In this document: positions 1 through 10,416 of the stretch, one piece after another | How positions within the stretch are numbered: position 1 is the stretch's first letter | Layout of the letters: each line of letters begins with the position of its first letter | NCBI GenBank assembly: GCA_028751875.1 | Contig: CM054140.1 | Location: 27,114,146-27,178,145, forward strand | Source of the DNA: Rapana venosa | Lineage: Eukaryota; Mollusca; Gastropoda; Neogastropoda; Muricidae | Length of the DNA: 64,000 bases | Reading direction: 5' to 3' | The notes under the pieces: generated by a model | Told to the model about the DNA's origin: nothing | The model's database searches: none | What the model saw: only the letters and a program-made list of their open reading frames with translations | Translations under genes and position numbers: made by a program

Positions 1-795
1 TATTACTTTCACTAGCTACTAGATCTGTCTGTATCTGAACCTTTTCAGCTTGTTTGATCCTAACAGCTTGTGAGTTTTTCACATTTTTAATCAAAATTTT
101 AAAAAATTTCAGCAGTAGCCATACAGCAATATCAAAATGCTCCAAATATTTTTCAGCAGTAGCCATACAGCAATATTAAAAGGCTTCAAATATTTTTTCA
201 GCAGTAGCCATACAGCAATATCAAAATGCTCCAAATATTTTTTCAGCAGTAGCCATACAGCAATATTAAAATGCTCCAAATATTTTTCAGCAGTAGCCAT
301 ACAAGAATATTAAAATGCTCCAAATATTTTTCAGCAGTAGCCATACAAGAATATTAAAATGGGTCAAAGCTATGTAATTATTGACCAAATGTCATATCAG
401 TTGTTGTTGTTTTTAAAACATCAACTTTTCAAAATAAAGTATTTTTTCATACTTCTGGAACATATTTTTGAAAATATCCATCAATCATGGTGTTTAGAAA
501 TTAAGGGAAAAGAAATGACAAGTATTAAGTGAGGTCATGAAACCAAAACCCCCAAAAATGTCACCTTACCTTGTACATATATCTTTGTTTGTTTATTGAG
601 TTAGGATACCTAGTGAATGATCTTACCACCCTTTTCAAAAATTGTGTTTAGGTACTAGGTTACATTGGATGAGTCCAAAAACATATTTTTATCAACTGAA
701 TCAGTCTGGTTGACTTTGTAGAGAAAGATAAACTTTTATATTTTTTTTTTTGTCTTTTCAAGTTTCTTGTGATATCTTAATGGTTGTGCTTGCAG
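1..795. other. LYPLA intron sequence
   Basis: AT-rich non-coding DNA upstream of the first visible LYPLA exon. Apart from the 45-bp tandem repeat at 110-360 there is nothing recognisable. A T-run at 741-752 and the pyrimidine stretch before 796 fit an intron end. Confidence 0.6.
110..362. repeat. 45-bp tandem repeat, six copies
   Basis: The word CAGCAGTAGCCATACA recurs at 110, 154, 199, 244, 288 and 332, a period of 44-45 bases. Copies differ by single substitutions (acagcaatat versus acaagaatat) and the length of the T run. Because 45 is a multiple of three, the minus strand reads as a repeated peptide (YLEHFNIAVWLLLKK), which is almost certainly incidental. Confidence 0.9.
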
Positions 796-977
796 TGCAA
801 GCATTAATCGAGGATGAAGCTGAAAGTGGAATCCCCTGTGACCACATCTTCATCGGAGGCATCTCCCAGGGTGGGGCGGTGGCTCTGTACACGGCCTTTG
901 CTGTGAACAAACCTGTGGGAGGGGTGGTGGGCCTCAGCACCTGGCTGCCTCTCCACAAAGCGCTGGCTGACGACAAG
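796..977 (+). CDS. LYPLA1/2-like: LYPLA-like exon with the Ser nucleophile
   Basis: The acceptor is ttgcag before 796 and the donor is gtagac after 977; it starts with the last two bases of a codon and ends on a codon boundary (182 nt). It encodes QALIEDEAESGIP, then GGISQGGAVALYTAF with the G-x-S-x-G elbow, and WLPLHKALADDK. A CA microsatellite follows 60 bases into the intron. Confidence 0.93.
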
Positions 978-1047
978 GTAGACAGTCTGCTGGGTGTTGT
1001 GTTGTTCAGTATTGTTGCAGACATATGCATGCACGCATGCACACACA

Positions 1048-1096
<49 letters not shown>

Positions 1097-4000
1097 GGCC
1101 AGAAAGTTTATATAGTGTTTATCCTTGTTAAAGAACAAAAAATAGCCTTTTTGCTGATTTGATTTTATTCACACAGGAGGGAGGGGAGTAGCCTTAGTGG
1201 TTAGCATGTTGTGCTCATGATCTGATGGCCCGGGATTGAGGTGCTACTAAGGCGCCTGTTTTAGGGAATTTTACTGTGAACTTAATGTCAGTACTGACTC
1301 CACTCCCCCTAAAGTCCTTTGAGTGAGACTATAAACTAAAGCCCCATGTATGAATGCTTGCAGAACATCTTGCACATATTTTAAAAATCCACTCTTCCTT
1401 ACATAAAAGTAGGCCATTTTGTACCAGTAGGAATGGATGACAATTTTTTTAAAAATACATGCACACAGGTGTCGTATTTAGACATCACCCATGAAATCAG
1501 AATGCAGCTACCTTAATGGTGGGTAAAAACAGTCGCCTATACAAAATCTCACCACTGGTGAACCTTGGAGCTCTAGCCAAGGAACAAAAACCAAAAATCA
1601 GACAGTCAGCTAGACAGACTAGCTGAACAGGCGCTGTGCTCACCAGTCTGTGTGAAGGTACCATGGGTCCTGAGGGGAAAGGTGTTATGGAGGGAGAATG
1701 TTGTTGTTGTTGTTGTGTGTTCCCCAGCTTAACACTCTGGGGGTCACCCAGAACATGCACTCTGACCCACTCATCCCACCTTTTTATTTTTAAATTTTTT
1801 AAAAAATTGTATTATTTTATATCAAGGATAATGGAATAAGCACTTATGTGGGAATCACTGTGAGATTGAAATTGCACACTGAATGAGAAGTTTGTGTGTA
1901 TGACTGTTTTTAAGTACGTCGCCATATAGGCAGCCATACTCGCGACTCCAGAGGATTTTTTTTTCTCATTTAAAGGAGAGTGCAGGTTGTTATGTTAAGA
2001 GCTTGTCATGGTTGAAGGGAATCTCAACACAACATGTTGCAACATAACAACATTTTAGTGTAGGCCTTGGCAATGAGGTGCCATGACCAATAACTGACAC
2101 AGCTTTTGGCCTGGGCCAATGGAGGGAGAATCACCCCCAATAATTTCAGGATTTGCCATGCAAAAAAAGGTCCAGCACTGTTCATGCCTGTCTTGCAGTG
2201 ATGTCATTCCTATATGTAATGAGTGCAATATTTTGGGTGAGACTTTCCCCTCCCCCCTCCCCCCTCCCCATGTAAGTACACGCTGAATGTATGGCCATTT
2301 TCAGGTTCCTCATCATAAAGGCAGTTATTCTCCGACTTCAGAGGAGATGTTTGTTCTTTAATACAAAATATTGCTTGTTATACTGAGAGCATGTTGTGAA
2401 TGAGGACAATTTGGCCCAGGCCAAAAGCTGTGTCAGTTATTATTGATGTCAGCTAATTGCCAAGGCCTACATTAAAACGTTGTTATGTTGTAAAATGTTG
2501 TGTTGAGATTGCCTTCAGCCATGACAAGCTCTTAACATAACAACCCGCACTCTCCTTTGTTAAAGGAGAAAAAAATCCTCTGAAGTCGGAGTATGGCTGC
2601 CTATATCAGTATATGGCGAGGTGCTTGAAAAAGAGTCATACACGCAAACTTCTCATCCAGTGTGTACTTCCTATCTCACAGAGATTCCCAGGTGGGATGA
2701 GTGAGGCAGAGTGCATGTTCTGGGTGACCCCCAGGGTGTAAAGCTGGGGAACGCACAACAACACAACAACAACAATGCGGACAATGTCAACATAACACTT
2801 CCAAGTTTAACACCATTTTTCCTTGTTCCTCAGCTAGAGCTCTGAGGTTCCCCAATGGTGAGATTTTGCGTTATGCAACTGTTGTTGTTTGTCTTCAACC
2901 CTCTATGAAAGGAGCTGCATTCCGACTTAGGGGATACAGCACCAGTGTGATGTTGACCGTGGCGCTTTGCTGACGTCACAATAACTGCTAAAGTTTCTGG
3001 CCCGGGTCAAAGAAATAGGATGAGGGGAAAAGTTCTTGTGACATAGTCTGCCCCCAAAACGCCTTGTCCCATGCTGCCCCATAGTATGCCATTTCCACAA
3101 CAGTGGGCAAAAACAGTCGCACATGGCAAAATCTCGCCATTGCTGAACCTCGAAGCTCTAGTCCATGAATAATAATAATAATAAATGGAACTTATATAGC
3201 GCTATATCTTGCAAAGACAAATCAAAGTGCATGCATTCAACCTAATCTTACACAGTCATGCAATCAATGATAAATAATCAATAGTTAAAAAAAACCAGAT
3301 ATTACAAACATGGTGCGCTGCATACAAAATCTATGAAATAAAATTTTAATAGTCAAACGTTTTTCAAAATACACACACACACTCACACAGGATGTATACT
3401 TTAGCAGGGTGATAGAACATGGGTTAGTGAAGGTAGGGGGGGTGGGGGGGGGGGGGGGGGAAGGGGTTAAGGGGGCGGGGGGCGGATCCACAACAATGCT
3501 CTTCAGAGTTGTGTTTGCTTAATTAATTAACGCATTTATGAGCCTCGCTACAAGAGAACTTGTACATTTTTCTGTAGGTTTTGCTTAATACATACATACA
3601 TACCTACCCATTTCATCTCTGGACACGTGAAGACAAAAGCGTGGTTTGTGGCTGTGTGTGCGCACAGGTCCCCAAGTACAACACAGACACCCCAGTCCTG
3701 CTGTGTCATGGCACTGACGACCCACTGGTGAAGTTTGCCTGGGGCCAGGAGACCTGTCGCTTCATCCGCTCCTTCAACAACAAGACCGAGTTTAAGGAGT
3801 ATAAAGGGCTGGCTCACACTATCTGCTTGCAGGTTTGTATGTGTGTTTGGGTTGGGTTTTTTTTATTTAAAAAAAAAATTCTTTTATTTCGAGGATAATG
3901 GAATAAGCACTCAATGGCTTGTTTTCATCTAGTCCCCATGTGTATGCAGTTATGTAAATTTCGTTATCCATTCCCACCAGCACACAATGGCCTACTCTTC

Positions 4001-4141
4001 CAAAAAGCAGCACAGGTTTTAACACATGTGTGTGTGTGTGAAAGTCGAACTTTTATTTTCGGATGGTACATTGAATAAGCAGTACATTTGCTTTGTTTTT
4101 TCATCAAGCCATCCATTCATATCTATCTATCTATCTATCTA

Positions 4142-4204
<63 letters not shown>

Positions 4205-5917
4205 CTAAAAGCCTAAAGAAAACAAGTCATACAAATTTTAAAAATTAAATTAAAAAATCAACAACAACAAAACAACATAAGTCATACAAATTAAAAATAC
4301 CCCTGCAAAAAAAAAAAATTACATGCGCACACACACACACTCACACACACCCAAACACACACACTCACTCACACCATCCATGTAAGGTCTGTGTCCTTGT
4401 GAGCAGATATCTGGATTACAATTGCTCGTCTCTTCATCTTTGTATGATTTTCATGCCGAAAGTGGGATTGATCAGTGTATAGTCTGTCTGTAGTGAAAAA
4501 GAATTCACTTCAAAACTTTGTGATAACAACAGTATAGTGTAAGGTGCAGCTGCCTTCCTTACACCTGTTGCAGTACAGCTACTCGCATGTGGAGGTACTT
4601 CTTCATTGAACGCTCAGACAGCAACTATTGTTACCTGTCATGTGAGCAAAAACGCGTTGCGCTGCTGTTAAGTGCCTGACAAGTCAGGCCCAGCACATCC
4701 GACTTTGGCATGGGAGAGAAAATCTTTTAAAGTCTTTCTGGAAAAAGGCAGGAGAATGGACCAAGAAGGCAGAAAATAGAAGAGAAGGAGGTGATGGGAA
4801 GAAAAGGAACAAGGCAGAAACAAAGAGAGGGATAGAAAAGAGGGAATTCCAAGCACAAAATTTCCAGAAGGTGGGGATGCTATTTATACTGACAGGCCCC
4901 AGCATCTCCCACGTGGAGGTGGAGGTACTTGAAAACAATCATAGACTCCACCTTCTCATCCACTGTGTACTTTCGGGCTCACAGTGCTTTCTGGGGGAAA
5001 GGAGGAGAGGGGGGAGTGAATTCTGGATGATCCCCAGGGAGTCAAGGTGGGATTGCATAACAACACAACCACATTATCCCCGACAACTTATTGATATTAT
5101 TTGAGCTATCTCTACCCTTAGCTAGGGGGAAATTGGGCAGACTCTATCATCTTGACATTACATAAGATGGGCTACATTGACAATCCTAGAAATTAATTAT
5201 AGAGGTATTTCCCAATTAACTACCATAAGCAGCAAGCTTTACACAACAGTTATAAACAGAATATTACAGGAATGGGTTAAGGCAAATGATGCTACTGGTG
5301 AGCATGAAACAAGTTTTAAAAACGGATATTCTACAACAGACCATATGTTTATCCTTGCATTTGTCCAGAAACAATTTGCTTGTTACCATAAGTTGTATGT
5401 AGTATTCATTGATTTTGAAAAGGCTTTTGACTCTATCAACAGGAATTTGTTGTGGCCCCTTCTTATGAAACATTAAGTTAAAGGTAAGCTACCACAATGT
5501 TTAAAAGCCACGTGTGTCAGATTGTGAAATGCAGGATAACCTGTGTGCAAGATGTTCTGCATGCATTCACACACAGGGACTACACAGGGACTCAGTTTAT
5601 AGTCTCATCTGAAGGACTTTGACGGTTAGTTTGATTTTCTCATCAAACTGGGAAAAAAGGGCAAGGCTGAGAATCAAACCCAGAGCCTCATGGTTCTGGT
5701 GTTAGAGTGCACAGCTCTGTGTATAGGTACCACAGATATTCTTCTTTTTGTTGTTGTTGTTGTTGTTGCTCATTTTATATAAGTGTTTTCAGAGGAGTCT
5801 TTTTGTGCCAGCAGTTTACATGCTTTCTCTGCATTCAGGTAATTAGGGCAAAATGTTCTCCTTTTGCAGGAACTGACAGACATGAAAAAGTTCTTGAAGA
5901 AGCTGGCCGACTCGTGA
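796..5917 (+). CDS. LYPLA1/2-like: Acyl-protein thioesterase (LYPLA1/2 type), C-terminal part, three exons
   Basis: This serine hydrolase of the alpha/beta-hydrolase fold removes palmitate from S-acylated cytoplasmic proteins. Three coding exons (796-977, 3668-3832, 5870-5917) join in frame, with GT donors and AG acceptors. The joined product carries the whole catalytic triad: the nucleophile Ser in GGISQGG, Asp in CHGTDDPLV and His in YKGLAHTIC. The LSTWLPL block after the nucleophile matches the LSCWLPL of vertebrate LYPLA. The first exon begins two bases into a codon, so the N-terminal half, including the oxyanion-hole region, is encoded before position 1. No further exon was found in 1-795. 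The protein ends KKFLKKLADS-stop, the usual length for the family C-terminus. The sequence cannot decide between LYPLA1 and LYPLA2. The gene converges on PNKP, about 6 kb downstream on the other strand. Confidence 0.93.
1034..1096. repeat. CA dinucleotide microsatellite
   Basis: A nearly pure (CA)n run of about 60 bases starts 60 bases after the splice donor of the LYPLA exon at 796-977. Confidence 0.95.
1181..1600 (+). mobile_element. SINE family A, full-length copy
   Basis: A tRNA-like head (agtggttagcatg as A box, then a cccgggattgag B-box-like segment) is followed by a body with gactccactcccc and gagactataaactaaagcccc, and by the family tail: atgcagctacc, aaatctcacca, and the hairpin CCTTGG-AGCTCTAG-CCAAGG at 1563-1582 before an A-rich end. 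The same order is seen in the copy at 23035-23450. At least 15 other full or partial copies lie in this window. Confidence 0.85.
1701..2776. mobile_element. Foldback (long inverted repeat) element F, about 1.08 kb
   Basis: Two arms of about 430 and 370 bases are inverted copies of each other. The left arm (1701-2130) runs from a GTT repeat through gttccccagcttaacactc, aacatgcactctga, ggcagccatactc, taagagcttgtcatgg and cagcttttggcctgggcc; the right arm (2400-2776) gives the same words in reverse complement. The left arm holds an extra ~65-bp AT-rich insert after the catcccacc word. No transposase frame is present, so this is a non-autonomous MITE or foldback element. Other single arms of the family occur at 7660, 9695, 37917 and 41000. 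Confidence 0.8.
2822..2960 (-). mobile_element. SINE A tail fragment, minus strand
   Basis: The conserved hairpin CCTCAG-CTAGAGCT-CTGAGG is at 2828-2847, followed by the reverse complement of the SINE A tail (ccaatggtgagattttgc, gctgcattccgactt). 5' truncated. Confidence 0.7.
3098..3172 (+). mobile_element. SINE A tail fragment, plus strand
   Basis: It contains gggcaaaaacagtcgcac, aaaatctcgccattgctg and aacctcgaagctctagtcc, the last 75 bases of SINE A. Together with the minus-strand tail at 2822 it forms a second, looser inverted pair next to element F. Confidence 0.65.
3166..3255 (+). mobile_element. (AAT)n-TTATATAGCGC short repeat T
   Basis: An AATAATAATAAT run followed by tggaacttatatagcgcta, then an AAATCAAAGTGC segment. 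The same AAT run plus ggaatttatatagcgc unit recurs at 10417, 15857, 16107, 17893 and, nested in another SINE, at 37600. It looks like a short, very mobile SINE end. Confidence 0.7.
3436..3487 (+). repeat. G-run tract
   Basis: About 45 of 52 bases are G, including one run of about 18 Gs and flanking runs of five to seven, all on the plus strand. The spacing fits G-quadruplex formation. It sits in the intron 180 bases before the LYPLA exon at 3668. Confidence 0.9.
3668..3832 (+). CDS. LYPLA1/2-like: LYPLA-like exon with catalytic Asp and His
   Basis: The acceptor is gcacag before 3668 and the donor gtttgt after 3832; the exon is 165 nt, phase 0 at both ends. It encodes VPKYNTDTPVLLCHGTDDPLV (catalytic Asp in GTDDP) through EFKEYKGLAHTICLQ (catalytic His). 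Its start joins directly to the DDK end of the previous exon with no missing residues compared with the vertebrate protein. Confidence 0.93.
3935..4035 (-). mobile_element. SINE A fragment, minus strand
   Basis: cattcccaccagcacacaatgg, cctactcttccaaaaagcag and ggttttaacac are the reverse complement of the SINE A middle. It is preceded by tttcgaggataatggaataagcac, a short repeat also seen at 1826 (inside element F) and near 17020. Confidence 0.6.
4118..4203. repeat. (CTAT)n(TA)n microsatellite
   Basis: Five CTAT units run into a pure TA stretch of about 60 bases. It lies in the last LYPLA intron. The 60-residue plus-strand frame across it is an artefact of the repeat. Confidence 0.95.
4680..4905. 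repeat. Purine-rich dispersed repeat
   Basis: A segment with gggatagaaaag, gcacaaaatttcc and tttatactgacagg, matched by a diverged copy at about 46560-46730 (gtgatagaaaagg, gcacagaatttc, tttatactgaaagg). Its class is unknown. Confidence 0.5.
4905..5085 (-). mobile_element. Element F arm fragment
   Basis: ggaggtacttgaaaacaatcat, ccttctcatccactgtgtac, gatccccagggagtcaagg and gcataacaacacaac match, with many changes, the right arm of the foldback element at 1701-2776. Confidence 0.5.
5146..5520 (+). pseudogene. LINE reverse transcriptase fragment
   Basis: Translation gives LHKMGYIDNPRN, then after a one-base frameshift at about 5190 NYRGISQLTTISSKLYT, GYSTTDHMFILAFVQK and LYVVFIDFEKAFDSINRNLLW. 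These are the classic finger and palm motifs of a non-LTR retrotransposon reverse transcriptase, including FIDFEKAFDS with the first catalytic Asp. A stop follows LLMKH and similarity continues for some 15 codons. The YxDD motif is lost, so this is a dead, 5'- and 3'-truncated copy in the last LYPLA intron. Confidence 0.85.
5520..5720 (-). mobile_element. SINE A-related copy with variant head
   Basis: In reverse complement it reads gggtttgattctcag (B-box-like), a ttcccagtttgatgagaaaatc segment, then the shared gatgagactataaactgag core and gcatgcagaacatcttgc. The segment between head and core differs from the standard family and is shared with the copy at 51470-51640, so this is a subfamily. 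Confidence 0.65.
5870..5917 (+). CDS. LYPLA1/2-like: LYPLA-like terminal coding exon
   Basis: The acceptor tttgcag precedes 5870; 16 codons (ELTDMKKFLKKLADS, then TGA at 5915-5917) match the QEMMDVKQFIDKLL C-terminus of vertebrate LYPLA1. It is too short to stand out as an open frame and was found by extending the splice phase. Confidence 0.88.
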   Translation, partial: ELTDMKKFLKKLADS

Positions 5918-6915
5918 AATGGGTCACAGGAAAAGATGGGGCAGGACTGGACTGGAGAAAGCAGCAATTTCCAATTTCAGGAAAAGGAAACCATTTGATC
6001 AAATCTGACATTGATACTGCTGATGCAAAAGGAGAGTTGCAATTCTTCATATGCGATGTTTCAATGTTTTACAAATTCTGTTATTTTCCCTATGAGTCTA
6101 ACAGTATTTTTACTGTGTGTTTTTCTTGTGATGTCTATATAGATATTTTTCATTCTAACTGTGATATTGCGTGAAATTCAAGACTTGCAGGGAATAGATA
6201 GTATCACATACAATTGCAGGAAGTAGATAGTATCAAGTTGTTAATCATGAAATATTGACTATTTTTGTTTTTTGTTTCACGCGGTGCTTATTTACTACAT
6301 TCCTTGAATCAGCTTATTAATTAGTTGATGTTATTCCTTACATAGAGCAAGGAAAAGGGGTGCAATTTTAAGAATGTTTTGGTCTAATGAGTACATTTTG
6401 CAACAGTTTTGGGGGGTTATATTTTTTCAAAGATGCTTTCATCTTTTTTTTTAAATCTGTGACTTATTTTTAACCCAAAAAATGCTCTGACTGCCTTTTA
6501 TTTGCATTTTTTTGCGTTTTATTGCATCATGAACATTCCATTTACCTGTTGCTGCATCAAAATATGGTTAAAGAAAAAATGTGTCTTGAAAGAAGTGATC
6601 GAGCCAGGAAAAAATACAGCGAATATTTTTTCTTGAAAATGACTTGTGAGATATTTGGCCTAAGTGTAGATCCAGCACCATCAGGCCACAACTTTCAGTC
6701 TACAATGCGACCATTGGCAACATCATGGTATGTGTGTGTATGTGTGTGTGTGTGTGTGCACAGAAGACAGAGATAGCAAGTTGGACAAGTGAAGCAAAGG
6801 AATCATACCTGTTGCATCCTCATGCAAAGAGAAAATGGAGCCAAACTGAACTATGTATCTAAACACTGCTGCTTCACTTTGACAACATGTTAATAAACCT
6901 GTATTTTACAAGACA
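5918..6915 (+). other. Probable 3' UTR of the LYPLA-like gene
   Basis: An AT-rich stretch without open frames follows the stop codon. AATAAA at 6892-6897 is a good polyadenylation signal, giving a 3' UTR of about 1 kb. A short GT run lies at 6726-6757. The extent is inferred from the signal only. Confidence 0.5.
6892..6897 (+). terminator. AATAAA polyadenylation signal, LYPLA-like gene
   Basis: This is a canonical AATAAA about 975 bases after the LYPLA stop codon. It is followed within 20 bases by a T-rich stretch (ttttacaagacacatttttctt), as expected of a cleavage region. Other AATAAA words occur further on (for example near 7254), so the choice is not certain. Confidence 0.45.
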
Positions 6916-7659
6916 CATTTTTCTTACCTATTTGTCTGGAGTACAAGTGTTGCTGTTATTAAATGGATGTGTACACTTTATCTCTTTTTTTTATGAATCA
7001 GGTTGCATGTTGGGATTCTTAGTTGAATGTTTCAATTTTTTAAAGAAGAGTCAGTTTTCTTAATGTACATTTTTTCACAAAAATTTTTGTTTAGTGAACT
7101 TACTGTGATACTTTTATAACAATACTGCTTTTTTCTCCTTTTTATAATTTTTTTACATATAAATAGTTTTATGAAAAAAGATAACCGTGAAAGGATACAC
7201 TGACCATCATACTGACCTGGATGAAATTCTGGCCAGATTGTTGTCCAAATTCAAATAAATTTAAGTTTCCATGTGTTAAGGATTACACCTATCTCATTGA
7301 AATTTAGACTCTGACCAGTTTTATTTGTTGTTGTTATTGTTGAAAACTGTTATATGTCACACTTCTGTCAGTGATTATATAGTTCGCTTGAAAGAACATA
7401 CATGCTGTAACCGCTAGTGTGTCTGTAACAGTCCTTACCTCAGCTTGATTGTAATATCGTAGTATGACAGTTACAGTGAGTTTGATTTCAAACAAAATGT
7501 GATGAAAAGTTGTTTTTAAAAACAAAAACCTGTATGATGTTAGTCTAAGAAAACCTGTGTTAGTGATACTACATTTAAAGATTTTGTTTCTGTTGCCCAT
7601 TGAAAAGTTGCTGGTGTGTGTGTTGTGGGTTGAAGGGTAGATATATTATTTATTGTTGT
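6916..7659. other. Intergenic, no recognised feature
   Basis: AT-rich sequence after the LYPLA 3' UTR. No convincing open frame, repeat match or RNA gene was seen. Confidence 0.5.
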
Positions 7660-7850
7660 TATTGTTGTGGGATGTTCCCCAGCAAAACACCCTGAAGGTC
7701 ACCCAGGCACCCTGACCCACTCATCCCACCAGAGAATCACCTGGAAACAAAGTACACGCTGGACAAGGAGTTTGCATGTACGACTCTTTTCAAGTACCTC
7801 CCTACATTGGCATCCATACTCCTACTTCAGAGTAGGATGTAGGGTATGAA
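7660..7850 (+). mobile_element. Element F single arm
   Basis: gttattgttgtgggatgttccccagc, ggtcacccagg, tgacccactcatcccacc and the tcatgtacgactcttttcaagtacc-type segment match the left arm of element F. No matching right arm follows, so it is truncated or solitary. Confidence 0.65.
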
Positions 7851-8324
7851 CATGCCTGTTATGTTACTGTGGACAGCTGGTGCTTTCTGAATGTCACTCC
7901 TGCTGGCTCAGAAATCTGCTGGCCGTAAAAGATGCATTTTTTTCTGAATAACCTACATCAAGAACGTAAACCTACAGCAACCACAGATGGCAGAATCTGC
8001 ACCTACACAACTGTGGACACCATCTGCTGAGAAGGAAGAAGCAAGCTGGCTGCTTGACCTTACGAAAACTGTGTGTGTAAGAGTCAGGCAAACAAGTTCA
8101 CCAGAAATAAGGTAAAAACATCAGTGATGCCTGTTTGAATAACTGTCTTTATAAAGATCGAAAACTCTACTATATACACAAAAGAAGGTAAAAAGAGATT
8201 ACTTTGATAAATGTATCATGCATATCAAACAGTCATTTGTTGTTGTTTTTTTAAATGTCTGCACAAGTACACGTATATCACCACAATGCCTCACACCTAG
8301 TGTACAGCAAAAGACCTTTCATTG
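7851..8324. other. Intergenic, no recognised feature
   Basis: Unique-looking AT-rich sequence between an element F arm and a SINE. No gene seen. Confidence 0.45.
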
Positions 8325-8760
8325 TTGGATATAGATCAGTGGTCTAGAGGTAATGCGCCTGTCTAGAAAGCCAAAAGTCCGGGTCGGAAGTGTACGGTGG
8401 TTTGAATCCTGTTTGGGCCTGAAACTTTTCCCCCATCCATTAGACCAGAGTGGTGGTCTGGGTGCTAGTCTTTCGGATAAGACGATAAACCAAGGTCCCA
8501 TGTGTTACACATAATTATTTAGAGCACGTAAATGAACCCACTGCAACAAGAGAGTTGTTTGTCCCTGGCAAAATTCTGTAGAAAAAAGCCACTCTGATAG
8601 GGAAACAAATACAGTTGCAGACAGGAAAAAAAAAAAATATATATATATATATATATATGGGTGGCGCAGCTCTTGTGGCAATGCACTCTCCCTGGGGAGA
8701 GCAGCCCAAATCTCACGCAGAGAAATCTGCGTGACTTAAAGTGGTATAAATAAATAGAAA
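8325..8760 (+). mobile_element. SINE family B, full-length copy
   Basis: The tRNA-like head has an A box in agtggtctagaggtaatg and a B box in ggtttgaatcc. The body contains ttcggataagacgataaacc and aaggtcccatgtg, then aattctgtagaaaaaagcc, an A plus TA run at 8628-8658, and a tail with gggtggcgcagctcttgtgg ending gtgacttaaagtggtataaata. A minus-strand copy at 37325-37790 confirms the order of these blocks. Confidence 0.8.
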
Positions 8761-9694
8761 ATAGCTGGGAAGGCTTGGTGAGGTGTCTGGAATGTGTGTT
8801 TTGTTTTGGTTTTTGTTTCCTAGAAAATGTTCTTTGGCAGAAAAAAAGAACACACATACCACAACAGTCATTTCTAAAACACAATGTTTGGGTTTGGTTT
8901 GGATTTTTTTATTATGAAAGTGAAAACATTCCTGAAAACCATTTAAAAAAATCTGAAAACAGGCAAAAAAGAAAGAGCTGCACTTTTTTGAGTAACTCTT
9001 TTGTTTGATAAAACCTACAATTAGAATAACAAACAACTATAATGCACACCCAATGTGTAGTTAACTCTTTTGACACAACAAAGTTTTATAACAAAAAACC
9101 GATAGTCATCATGTATGTATAACTAAAGAGATTCATACACAATGTTTATCGGTTATAATACAACAGAAGAAAATAGCCTTTTTAAAAAAAAATTCAATAA
9201 GATGTATTCCTGGTGTGAATTGATACAAGTAAGTTAGTGGAATTATCACTGGGGACATGATATGCAATTTCAATATATATATATACTCACAGTTGTGTTC
9301 TAATCAAAAACAGCTGACCAATTTTAGACCAATATTTACCACAGAGTCTAAGCTTTGAATGAACATTCATAAAAAAATTAAAAAACCCATGCATACTGCA
9401 CAGACTTAAAACGAAACTTCTTCCATGCGCTCATCGGATTCTTTCAGAAAACAAGCACCATCACACTCTGAGCAACATTAGATTATGTTCACAACCATGG
9501 TAAAACATCTCAAACATGATGAACTATTACATTGGTATCACTAACACCACACTGAACAGCGAATTCATTTCCACCCTTATACAAGAAAGAGGTTAATTGA
9601 AACAGAAATCCTGTCAGGACATAAAAAGTATACCCATTTACCTGTACACATTCACAAATGACCATTAGTGCCTATGATGCATTTCGTTGGGTGC
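8761..9694. other. Intergenic, no recognised feature
   Basis: AT-rich DNA with A and T homopolymers. Short open frames on both strands have no family signature. Confidence 0.45.
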
Positions 9695-9985
9695 GCCATT
9701 ACCTTAAACCCTTGGGGTCACCCAGAACATGCACTCCGTCTCACTCATCATATCTGGAAATCACTGTGAAACATTGTACAAGAAGTTTGTGTGTATGGCT
9801 GTTTTGTGTGCATGGCTGTTTTTAAGTACCTCATCATATAGGCAACCATATTCTGACTTCAGGATTATTTTTAACCTTCATGATTGAAAATTGTAGGTTG
9901 TTATGCTGAGAGCTTGTTATGCATGAAGACAATCTCAACATAACATTTCCCAGCATAACAACATTTTGATGTAGACCTTAGCACT
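9695..9985 (+). mobile_element. Element F left-arm copy
   Basis: cttggggtcacccagaacatgc, aagtacctcatcatatagg, aaccatattctgacttcagg, gttatgctgagagcttgtt and cataacaacattttgatgtag follow the order of the element F left arm. A short direct duplication (gtgtgtatggctgttt) lies inside it. Confidence 0.7.
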
Positions 9986-10416
9986 TTGCGTACATCAACA
10001 AGAAAAACATTGACTCATACTTGTGACACTCCACCACGAAATTGGTTGCTTTGCACCTGACCCACTTTTCCACTAGCAGCCATTAAAGGCAGGTGGGGGT
10101 CAGGTTGTTGATTTCGATCTATTGATTGATTATGAAACTATAGCCATTATTCTACCATTTACTGAAATATCAAGGTGTAAGTTTGCGTCCTTTTGCTTTA
10201 GCCTTTAAAAAAATACCCAAGCCCTCATTCTGACCACCTATCATGAAAGTAAACTTGTCCATTTCTCATTTTGTCACTTCCCACAATCTAGCATTTCAAT
10301 TTGTAATAACTTTTCATAGAATTGTCTGATTTTCAATCTGGTTTTTTTTGGTACTGGATAGCCTTTTTATTGCAGATGAACAACATGTCAGTAACTGAAA
10401 ATTGACCTCTGGTGCA

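Noticed and set aside
110..362. Possible CRISPR-like array
   Set aside because: The repeats are directly adjacent with no unique spacers, in animal intron DNA; it is an ordinary tandem repeat.
1497..1760. Minus-strand open frame with a poly-Gln stretch
   Set aside because: It crosses the junction of SINE A and element F; the Gln run is the GTT repeat at the end of element F, and the same peptide recurs at 37774-37974 for the same reason.
8325..8420. Possible functional tRNA gene
   Set aside because: A and B boxes are present but no cloverleaf with a proper acceptor stem could be drawn, and the sequence continues as a repeated SINE body.
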